This document shows positions 33,593 through 40,631 of a stretch of 45,108 bases of DNA, piece after piece (the first letter of the stretch is position 1; each line of letters opens with the position of its first letter). The translations under genes and the position numbers were made by a program. Below the pieces are notes generated by a model. That model was given only the letters and a program-made list of their open reading frames with translations, was not told where the DNA came from and searched no databases. Location of the stretch: contig LVBD01000005.1 in assembly GCA_001604275.1 (NCBI GenBank), forward strand, positions 1 to 45,108. The letters run 5' to 3'. Origin of the DNA: Spirochaetales bacterium Spiro_02 (GTDB taxonomy: Bacteria; Spirochaetota; Spirochaetia; Sphaerochaetales; Sphaerochaetaceae).

Positions 33593-33970
33593 ATGGCGAA
33601 AAAAATCAGATTTTTCCGTTGTCCGGTATGCGGAAGCATCATCGAGCTTGTCCACGACGGGGGGAATTCCCTAGTCTGCTGCGGCAGGCCGATGGAACAG
33701 ATCGAACCGAAGACTTCAGGCGAAGGCGCTGAAAGCCATGTTCCCTCGCTACGACATCGAGACGGCTTGCTGTACGTCAATATCGGAGAGAAGATGCATC
33801 CTGCCACCAGCGATCATTATATTCAGTTCGTAGTGTTCGTCACAAAACAGACGATACGACGCGCCGACCTGACTTCGGACAAAGCCCCGGCGGTGATATT
33901 CACCGACAAGGACCACGGCGATGTCTATGCGTACTGTACGAAACACGGGCTCTGGAAGACATCGTTCTAA
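33593..33970 (+). CDS. dfx: Second desulfoferrodoxin-type superoxide reductase, active-site Lys replaced
   Basis: A 125-residue paralogue of the gene at 32723. The desulforedoxin centre (C-P-V-C and C-C) and the five ligands of the catalytic iron (E-S-H-V-P, H-P-A-T-S-D-H-Y-I, C-T-K-H-G-L-W) are kept. The lysine of the catalytic Glu-Lys pair is Ser here (E-S-H instead of E-K-H). That lysine is known to speed superoxide attraction and protonation, so activity or specificity may differ. GGAGG at 33581-33585 sets ATG 33593. It is on the opposite strand from the first copy, about 490 bases away, so the pair is divergent with the small ORF between. Confidence 0.9.
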   Translation: MAKKIRFFRCPVCGSIIELVHDGGNSLVCCGRPMEQIEPKTSGEGAESHVPSLRHRDGLLYVNIGEKMHPATSDHYIQFVVFVTKQTIRRADLTSDKAPAVIFTDKDHGDVYAYCTKHGLWKTSF

Positions 33971-34063
33971 AGCAACCGGGTATCTCCCGCGCCGGCATCC
34001 CTGCCTACGTCATCTTGCGCCGACCTGATTGAATCGATACTCCGCAGATGCGTCTTGAATGGT

Positions 34064-35707
34064 ATGGACGAATACGAAGACAGAATCGGGACGCTTGCAC
34101 AACGTCGGTTCGGGCTACGGTATCTCCGACCGTTCCAGCGCCTTGCGATCACCAGAATCCTAGAACATGGGAGGCCGTCAGCGAACCCGCGTCGCGACCA
34201 ACTGATCGTTCTCCCGACAGGAAGCGGCAAAAGTGTCTGCTTTCAGCTTCCGGCGTTACTTCTCGACGGATTGACCGTCGTAGTCTACCCGCTTCTTGCG
34301 CTGATGAACGATCAGAAGAACAGTCTCGATCGAAACGGGATTCCTTCCGTGGTTCTCCGCGGAGGACAGACGAAGGAGCAACGGTCGAGAATCTGGCGGG
34401 AAATTGCATCCGGGACGGTTCGGATCGTCATCACGAACCCGGAGACGCTAGTCACGGGACGGACCCTCGCCCGCCTTGCGACATTCCCTGTCGATCTGTT
34501 CGTCGTAGACGAGGCGCACACGGTTTGTCAATGGGGGGAAACCTTCCGTCCCGCCTATCTAGGTCTGGGCGATGCTATCGATGCCATCAAGCCGAAACAG
34601 ACGATCGCATTCACGGCTACCGCGGACAACGCCACCATCGGGCGATTGACGGAACTGCTGTTCAGAAACCGCAAGCCGTTCGTGCTGCGGGCGACACCCG
34701 ACAGGCCGAATATCCACTATCATGTGCGTCGCACGCTGTGTCCGGAACATGATGCGCTCATGTTGCTGGAAAGGAGCGTCGCCAGACCTGTCGTCATATT
34801 CTGCCGCACAAGGATCGGATGCGAGCGTCTGGCATGGAGGATCGCATCGTGTCATCCGCCGTATCCGGTGCAGTATTACCATGCGGGACTGTCGAAAACA
34901 CAGCGGGAGGCGATCGAGTCTTGGTTCAGAAACAGCAGAGACTCTATTCTGTGCGCTACAGTGGCGTTCGGCATGGGGGTGGACAAGCCGGACATTCGCA
35001 CTGTGATCCATACCGGCATGCCCGACGGCGTCCTTTCGTTCCTTCAGGAATCGGGAAGAGCCGGCAGGGACGGCGATGCCGCTGATGCATGGATGCTGGT
35101 GGATGCTGGCATGAGATGCGAGGATTCTCCGCTTGCGAAAGCGTTCCTGTCCGGCACATGCATCAGAAAGAATCTACTGGCGTTGATGGACGCTACGATC
35201 GATCATGATTTTTCCTGCGGTGGCTGCGATGTCTGCGACGGAACGTCGGACACGACCCCGGATGGACAGAGACAGATCGTATCGCTCATTCGACGGTATC
35301 CGTTCCGATTTTGCGCCGAGGAGGCGGCATGGTTGCTGTCCGGCAGAAGAATCCAGCCGGTTCCCCGGGCGCAGGACAGGCTCGATCCGGCGTTCGGGAC
35401 ACTGGAAAACTGGTTTCAGGAACATCTGGTCCAGGCGATCGACCGGCTCTGCGCCCTTGGTTTCGTCAAGCGCATACGTCGTGGCCCGCTTGCCGGACGG
35501 CTCCTGACAGTGATTCCGAAAACACGGTTCAAACGAAGACGATCGACGTCTCGCTCTGCACCTGCAGCTTCGGTGGGCAGATCAAGCTCGAGACCTTCTC
35601 CCCCGACAACTTACGCACAAGAAGTTTCGTCGCTTCGCAATAGACTTGCTGCGGATCGATGTCGATTGAAGCGAGGGGACCGGGAAGAAATCGATAGTAC
35701 GGAGTAG
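34064..35707 (+). CDS. recQ: RecQ-type ATP-dependent DNA helicase
   Basis: Superfamily 2 DNA helicase, 547 residues from ATG 34064 (a TTG at 34055 is also possible; no clear Shine-Dalgarno). Motifs: P-T-G-S-G-K-S (Walker A, about 49-55), V-D-E-A-H-T-V-C-Q-W-G (DEAH box with the RecQ aromatic loop), F-T-A-T-A, and Q-E-S-G-R-A-G-R-D-G (motif VI). The zinc-binding subdomain has four Cys, one in G-T-C-I-R-K and three in C-G-G-C-D-V-C, followed by a winged-helix part. There is no HRDC domain. The final ~59 residues are Ser/Arg-rich and lie antisense to the conserved end of lacI, so the normal C-terminus may have been near residue 488. Confidence 0.87.
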   Translation: MDEYEDRIGTLAQRRFGLRYLRPFQRLAITRILEHGRPSANPRRDQLIVLPTGSGKSVCFQLPALLLDGLTVVVYPLLALMNDQKNSLDRNGIPSVVLRGGQTKEQRSRIWREIASGTVRIVITNPETLVTGRTLARLATFPVDLFVVDEAHTVCQWGETFRPAYLGLGDAIDAIKPKQTIAFTATADNATIGRLTELLFRNRKPFVLRATPDRPNIHYHVRRTLCPEHDALMLLERSVARPVVIFCRTRIGCERLAWRIASCHPPYPVQYYHAGLSKTQREAIESWFRNSRDSILCATVAFGMGVDKPDIRTVIHTGMPDGVLSFLQESGRAGRDGDAADAWMLVDAGMRCEDSPLAKAFLSGTCIRKNLLALMDATIDHDFSCGGCDVCDGTSDTTPDGQRQIVSLIRRYPFRFCAEEAAWLLSGRRIQPVPRAQDRLDPAFGTLENWFQEHLVQAIDRLCALGFVKRIRRGPLAGRLLTVIPKTRFKRRRSTSRSAPAASVGRSSSRPSPPTTYAQEVSSLRNRLAADRCRLKRGDREEIDSTE

Positions 35708-36584
35708 CGTCATACCCGGCCGCCGGAAGCTCACGCGACGGGGTCTGAATCCCCGCCGCACGTAATCCGAACAGGATCTCGTACAACGTCATGTCGTTCA
35801 CTGCGGCGATCGAATCGACTTCGCCGGAACGGCAGAGGTCCGCGATCCGTTTCAGGACGGAGGGAACGGCGCCCACGCTCCCCACTTCGATGTCGAGTAC
35901 CAGCGGATTGGCACCGGACTCGATGATACTTTCCATGAATCCTTTATAGCGCTGTGCATGGGAATCGACGAAATCCCGCCATCCCGTGACATACACCGGT
36001 CGGCGACAGCCTTGTTCTACCAGCCAACGCCCCTGCATTTTTCCTCCGAACCGATTGTCCGTACCGACATAGAGATATGACTGGAACTCCGGCGATGTGC
36101 CGATATGATGGGCAAGCACATATGGAACCGGCATCGAATCAAGCATCTCCGCCTCTTGCAGCGTATCCACATCATAGCTGACGATTCCGTCGCATCGCCG
36201 GGATATTTCCAGAAGCTCTTTCTCATCATGGGCTGTCTCCACGGAGAAATGCCACGTGCTGTATGCGAGCGCCTGTTGGACCCCCCTCATCGCGGAAGCG
36301 AAGAACCAGTCGAAGCACTTCAATGCCCCCCAGTAATAGCGTCGGGGAGGCTTGACGAATTCAACCAGCGCGATGGTCCCGGTTCCATTGCGTCGAAGGG
36401 CCCCCGCGGCTTTATTCGGCCGATAGCCCAGGTCCCTGGCCGCATCCAGCACCGCCTGGCGCATCGGTTCGGAAACAGCGGACGGACAATTGAACACCCG
36501 GGATACCGTAGCCGAGCTGACTTTCGCTTTGCGTGCGACCAGATCTCGGGTTACATGGATCGTGTCTTGCTTGTCGTCGTTCAT
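35529..36584 (-). CDS. LacI-family transcriptional regulator of the gal genes
   Basis: A 351-residue repressor-type regulator. The N-terminal helix-turn-helix (V-T-R-D-L-V-A-R-K-A-K-V-S-S-A-T-V-S-R-V-F-N) and hinge (G-Y-R-P-N-K-A-A-G-A-L-R) are followed by a periplasmic-binding-protein-like sugar domain ending in S-I-D-I-D-P-Q-Q-V-Y-C-E-A. The start ATG 36584 is where the family begins; the frame is open to 36653. It is divergent from galT-galK and a perfect LacI-type palindrome lies between, so it probably controls galactose use. Its last 178 bases overlap recQ on the other strand. Confidence 0.92.
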   Translation of the reverse strand: MNDDKQDTIHVTRDLVARKAKVSSATVSRVFNCPSAVSEPMRQAVLDAARDLGYRPNKAAGALRRNGTGTIALVEFVKPPRRYYWGALKCFDWFFASAMRGVQQALAYSTWHFSVETAHDEKELLEISRRCDGIVSYDVDTLQEAEMLDSMPVPYVLAHHIGTSPEFQSYLYVGTDNRFGGKMQGRWLVEQGCRRPVYVTGWRDFVDSHAQRYKGFMESIIESGANPLVLDIEVGSVGAVPSVLKRIADLCRSGEVDSIAAVNDMTLYEILFGLRAAGIQTPSRELPAAGYDATPYYRFLPGPLASIDIDPQQVYCEATKLLVRKLSGEKVSSLICPPKLQVQSETSIVFV

Positions 36585-36609
36585 AGTGTTTCCACTATAG
36601 CTCATTTTC

Positions 36610-36649
36610 TTGACAATTGAACACAGAAAGACTACTGTACACGTGTACA
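36610..36649 (+). promoter_or_regulatory. galTK promoter with LacI-type operator
   Basis: TTGACA (36610-36615) and TACTGT (36633-36638) are 17 bases apart. The palindrome TGTACACGTGTACA (36636-36649), with the central CG step usual for LacI-family operators, overlaps the -10 element and the start point. Binding there would block galT-galK transcription; the site is 51 bases from the lacI start, so it could also control lacI. Confidence 0.72.
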
Positions 36650-36713
36650 TCATTCATGAATAGAGGCCGCATACTGGTTCTGCTCCTGATTGATGGATAT
36701 TGAGGAGGAACTG

Positions 36714-37763
36714 ATGAATCTCCAGGATCATACCCACAACCGTTTTAATCCATTGCTTGGAGAATGGGTCAAAGTATCGCCACACAGGACGAAGCGCCCT
36801 TGGCTCGGACAAGTGGAGAAGCCGCAGATCGACGACAGACCCCAGTATGATCCCGACTGCTACCTCTGTCCGGGGAATAAACGCGCAGATGGCACGGTGA
36901 ATCCTTCCTATTTCGGTACATATGTGTTCGTCAATGATTTTTCTGCGCTCCTTCCCGACACTCCGTCCGAAGTCTTCGAGCAAGGGCCGGAAGGTTTGCT
37001 GAAAGCTCGGGGAGAGAAAGGCATCTGCAAAGTCGTCTGCTTCTCCCCCCGCCATGATCTGACGTTGTCGAGGATGGATCATGATTCGGTCGTGAAGGTA
37101 GTCGAGGTGCTGAGGGATCAGTACAAGGAACTTGGATCGATCCCGTTCATCAATCATGTGCAGATATTCGAAAACCGTGGGGCGATGATGGGATGTTCGA
37201 ATCCGCATCCACATGGCCAGATTTGGGGCGAGGAGTCGATTCCCGACATCCCCGCCCGGGAACTGGAGCGTCAGCGGGAATACTATCGGCGCTCCGGCAG
37301 GTCGATGCTTTTTGATTATGTCCGTTATGAGATGGAGCAAGGGGAGCGCATCGTGCTTTCGAATGAACATTTTACCGCACTTGTCCCGTTCTGGGCGGTC
37401 TGGCCGTACGAAACCATGATCATTCCTTTGAAGCGGGAAATCGCTTCGCTCGACCAGCTTACCGAGGAGGAAATCTCCGCTCTTGCCGATGTAATGCGGA
37501 GACTCGGCATTCGATACGACAATTTATTCTCCACGAGCTTCCCCTATTCGATGGGCATCCACCAGAAACCGACCGACGGTAAGGAACATCCGGGTTGCAT
37601 GCTCCATGTACACTACTTTCCACCGTTGCTCAGATCGGCTACCGTCAAGAAATTCATGGTGGGATATGAAATGCTGGCGATGCCTCAGAGGGACATCACC
37701 GCGGAACAGAGCGCGGAGCGACTTCGGAGATTGCCTGAAATACATTATATGGATACACTGTAG
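36714..37763 (+). CDS. galT: Galactose-1-phosphate uridylyltransferase
   Basis: Leloir-pathway enzyme exchanging UMP between UDP-glucose and galactose 1-phosphate; 349 residues, the usual length. The active-site motif with the uridylylated histidine is visible as [10 protein letters not shown] (about 164-173), a zinc-site pair is in C-Y-L-C-P-G near 46, and H-P-G-C-M-L-H-V-H is near the end. ATG 36714 is preceded by GAGGAGG (36702-36708); an in-frame TTG at 36690 is upstream of that site and unlikely. galK follows after 36 bases. Confidence 0.95.
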   Translation: MNLQDHTHNRFNPLLGEWVKVSPHRTKRPWLGQVEKPQIDDRPQYDPDCYLCPGNKRADGTVNPSYFGTYVFVNDFSALLPDTPSEVFEQGPEGLLKARGEKGICKVVCFSPRHDLTLSRMDHDSVVKVVEVLRDQYKELGSIPFINHVQIFENRGAMMGCSNPHPHGQIWGEESIPDIPARELERQREYYRRSGRSMLFDYVRYEMEQGERIVLSNEHFTALVPFWAVWPYETMIIPLKREIASLDQLTEEEISALADVMRRLGIRYDNLFSTSFPYSMGIHQKPTDGKEHPGCMLHVHYFPPLLRSATVKKFMVGYEMLAMPQRDITAEQSAERLRRLPEIHYMDTL

Positions 37764-37799
37764 ATTACGGATTTGTCGCCGAAAGGAAAGGAGGATCGG

Positions 37800-39098
37800 A
37801 TGACCAGTTTCGAGACTGCGCGGAAACAGGTGGAGGAAGGTGCGCTACATGCGGTATACCCACAGCTCTACGGGAATTCTTTTAATACTGAAGTTCTTGA
37901 TAAACGATATAAAAACCTTATCGAAATTCATAATAAATTATATAAGAATAATGCGCATGCATCTGGTCCGTTGCATTTGTTCAGTACCGCAGGGAGAAGT
38001 GAGCTGGGAGGCAATCATACCGACCATAATCTTGGAAAAGTGATCGCTGCGACGATCAATCTTGACACGATCGGCGCTGTTCGGAGGACGGATGACGGAC
38101 TGGTCATTCTCAAGAGCGAAGGGTTCCCTGTCGTCGAAGTGGATCTCAATAATCTTGGGGTCCGGGAAGAAGAGCGGAATACGACCGATGCGTTGTTGCG
38201 AGGCATCGCCGATGGGTTCGTGAAGCGCGGTTTGAAGATCGGGGGATGGATTGCGAATACTTCGACGAATGTTCTCAAAGGTTCCGGACTGAGTAGCTCG
38301 GCTGCGATCGAGATGCTTTGCGCGACGATTTTCAATAGTCTGTACAATGATGACGCACTGACGCCTGTGGAACTGGCGATCATCGGAAAGTATGCGGAAA
38401 ATGTCTACTTTGGCAAACCTTCGGGCTTGATGGATCAGATTGCATGCGCCGAAGGAGGTGTCGTCGGTATCGACTTCAAGGATCCTGACAATCCGGTCCT
38501 CACTCCGATCGATTTTGCGTTCTCCGACTATGGGTATTCGCTGGTTATCGTCGACACCAAGGGAGACCATGCGGATCTGACACCCGACTATGCCGCTGTC
38601 CCGCTCGAAATGCGGATGATCGCAAGCTATTTCGGCAAGCATGTGCTCCGGGATGTCGGTATCGAGGAGTTCATCGCGGCGATTCCGTTACTGCGGAAAA
38701 AGAGCAACAACGACCGGGCGGTGCTGCGTGCGTATCATTTCCTGACGGAAAACGAGCGTGTTGACGGGATGCTCTCGGCACTTCAGCGAAAGGATATGGA
38801 CGGATATCTGCGATTGGTCCGCCAGTCAGGCGATTCTTCATACAAGTTCCTGCAGAATCTGTATTCGAGTGCCCATCCTGCCGACCAGGGGTTGCCGATT
38901 GCAATCGCGCTGACGGAGCGATTCCTCAATGGAACGGGTGCCTGCAGGGTTCATGGCGGGGGATTTGCCGGTACGATTCAAGCTTATGTCCCTTTGGACA
39001 GCACGGAAGCGTATGCTTATGAAATGGACAGTGTGTTCGGTTCCGGATCGACTACCGTCCTATCGATCCGCAGTCTCAAATCCTCCCTCCTCCTATAA
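37800..39098 (+). CDS. galK: Galactokinase
   Basis: GHMP-family kinase, 432 residues, that phosphorylates galactose at C1. The galactokinase signature appears as G-R-S-E-L-G-G-N-H-T-D-H-N (about 66-78; usual form G-R-x-E-H-x-x-x-H-T-D), the phosphate loop as L-K-G-S-G-L-S-S-S-A-A, and the third motif as C-R-V-H-G-G-G-F-A-G-T. AAAGGAGG at 37787-37794 fixes ATG 37800. Bases about 37875-37960 are strikingly AT-rich compared with the rest of the gene. The TAA stop shares its last base with the first repeat unit downstream. No galE or mutarotase is in the window. Confidence 0.94.
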   Translation: MTSFETARKQVEEGALHAVYPQLYGNSFNTEVLDKRYKNLIEIHNKLYKNNAHASGPLHLFSTAGRSELGGNHTDHNLGKVIAATINLDTIGAVRRTDDGLVILKSEGFPVVEVDLNNLGVREEERNTTDALLRGIADGFVKRGLKIGGWIANTSTNVLKGSGLSSSAAIEMLCATIFNSLYNDDALTPVELAIIGKYAENVYFGKPSGLMDQIACAEGGVVGIDFKDPDNPVLTPIDFAFSDYGYSLVIVDTKGDHADLTPDYAAVPLEMRMIASYFGKHVLRDVGIEEFIAAIPLLRKKSNNDRAVLRAYHFLTENERVDGMLSALQRKDMDGYLRLVRQSGDSSYKFLQNLYSSAHPADQGLPIAIALTERFLNGTGACRVHGGGFAGTIQAYVPLDSTEAYAYEMDSVFGSGSTTVLSIRSLKSSLLL

Positions 39099-39180
39099 GG
39101 GTCATTGCAGGGTCATTGCAGGGTCATTGCAAGGGAACGAAGAGACCGCTGCAATACCCCCGCAATCAGCCTGCAATGGG
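39098..39180. repeat. Tandem 11-bp repeat with inverted degenerate copies (copy 2)
   Basis: AGGGTCATTGC occurs three times exactly in tandem (39098-39130). About 20 bases later come degenerate complements CTGCAATACCCC, CCGCAATCAGCC and CTGCAATGGG (39149-39180). The two halves can fold into one long imperfect hairpin. It is the same unit as at 12543-12625. It lies just after galK, between convergent galK and thrC. Confidence 0.75.
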
Positions 39181-39200
39181 AGAAGCGAGGAGTAGCTGAG

Positions 39201-39221
39201 TGCAAGCGGAATACGCTTGCA
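39201..39221. repeat. Short perfect hairpin between galK and thrC
   Basis: TGCAAGCG and CGCTTGCA pair over 8 bases around the loop GAATA. No T-run follows on either strand, so a termination role is uncertain. The rest of the 39181-39344 stretch holds nothing I recognise. Confidence 0.45.
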
Positions 39222-39344
39222 TGGAACGAAAGACAATAAGCAGGCCGAGAAGTCGGGGTCCGGACTTATCCTGATCCGAGATGTCCTTTCTTGTCATGCC
39301 CTTTTCTTGACACGGGTTGCGCGGCAGTCGTGTTCAATGGTCAC

Positions 39345-40613
39345 CTAGAATATCAAGTGATAATCGACGCCGACTTCCGTGTAGCTGGTAGGCTTTTCCA
39401 ACAACGCGGCGAGATTCCCGGGAATCTCGACTTCCGTTCTGATCAGGGGTTCGACGACCGATTCGAATTTCGCAGGATGCGCGGTGGAGACGACCAGAGA
39501 ATAGGCGTCGGCGAAATGATCCCGTCGAACACGTTCCGCCGTCGCCGTATGAGGACAGATCGCATACCGGCTATCGTCCCAGACCTCCTTGATCGTCCTA
39601 CGAATCGTTCCGTCGTCGACGCTCCAGGCGCTTACTTCCCTGCGGAACAGATCAATCGTCGGGAATAGATGGAACAGCCGCTCCATGTTTGACGGCGCTC
39701 CTACGTCCATGGCATTCGCAAGCGTCGCGATGCTTTGTCTCGGGCGGTAGATTCCATTGTCCAGATAATCGGGAATCGTCGCATTCGCATTCACGGCAAG
39801 GGCGATCCGTTCGATCGGAGAACCCATCAGCTTCGCCCAGTATGCACCGCAACAGTTGCCGACATTCCCGCTGGGAACGATGATCACCGGCTCGTGGCCG
39901 TCATGGGTTGCGCGGAACACCAAGGAGGCATAGACATAGTAGACCGCCTGGGGAAGCAATCTACCGAGATTGATGCTGTTAGCGCTGGACAGTCCCCATT
40001 CTTCGGAGAGCTTCTGATCCATGAACGCATCCTTGACCATCTTCTGGCAATCGTCGAACGTCCCGACCACCTCGTATGCGCTGATGTTCCCGCCCCAGCA
40101 GGTCAGCTGCCGTTTCTGCCGTTCGGAGACTCTCCCTTTCGGAAACAGGACCTTTACTTCGATATTCTTCCGGTTGTAGAACGCGGCGGCCACCGCGCCA
40201 CCGGTATCACCGCTGGTTGCGACGAGGATCGTCAGCTTGCGGTCCCGGTTCTGCAGCAGGCGCTCCATGGAGCATGCAAGGAATCGAGCCCCGAAATCCT
40301 TGAACGCGGCCGTCGGTCCGTGAAACAGCTCGAGCGTTGCACGCCTGTCGTCGAAATCATGGAATAGAACAGGAAAGTCGAATGCATCGAAACAGATTTC
40401 CGCAAGGGATCCGGACAATTCATCACCTTCGAAGAATGGCGCGAGAACTTCATATGCAAGTTCCGGATATGAAGAAATTTCATCATATCGAAGATTGCGA
40501 AGGAACGGCAGGTTCTCAGGAACGTACAGCCCGCCATCAGGGGCCAGCCCCTGCAAGATCGCTTCCGAAGCAGTGCATGCCGGAGCCTTGCCCCGGGTGG
40601 AAATATAGTTCAT
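39345..40613 (-). CDS. thrC: Threonine synthase
   Basis: PLP enzyme converting O-phosphohomoserine to threonine, 422 residues, matching the E. coli-type threonine synthase length. The N-terminus (M-N-Y-I-S-T-R-G-K-A-P) is typical; the PLP lysine lies in G-P-T-A-A-F-K-D-F-G (about residue 97-106); T-S-G-D-T-G-G-A-V and P-S-G-N-V-G-N-C form the substrate and phosphate loops. ATG 40613 has GGAGG upstream, which itself lies in an in-frame extension to 40631. It follows thrA by 18 bases, forming a thrA-thrC unit; thrB is not in this window. Confidence 0.95.
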   Translation of the reverse strand: MNYISTRGKAPACTASEAILQGLAPDGGLYVPENLPFLRNLRYDEISSYPELAYEVLAPFFEGDELSGSLAEICFDAFDFPVLFHDFDDRRATLELFHGPTAAFKDFGARFLACSMERLLQNRDRKLTILVATSGDTGGAVAAAFYNRKNIEVKVLFPKGRVSERQKRQLTCWGGNISAYEVVGTFDDCQKMVKDAFMDQKLSEEWGLSSANSINLGRLLPQAVYYVYASLVFRATHDGHEPVIIVPSGNVGNCCGAYWAKLMGSPIERIALAVNANATIPDYLDNGIYRPRQSIATLANAMDVGAPSNMERLFHLFPTIDLFRREVSAWSVDDGTIRRTIKEVWDDSRYAICPHTATAERVRRDHFADAYSLVVSTAHPAKFESVVEPLIRTEVEIPGNLAALLEKPTSYTEVGVDYHLIF

Positions 40614-40631
40614 GATTCTGTCCTCCCTCAT

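Noticed and set aside
34048-34752. Alternative 234-codon frame inside recQ
   Set aside because: The helicase motifs are all in the recQ frame; this one is Arg/Ser-rich and featureless.
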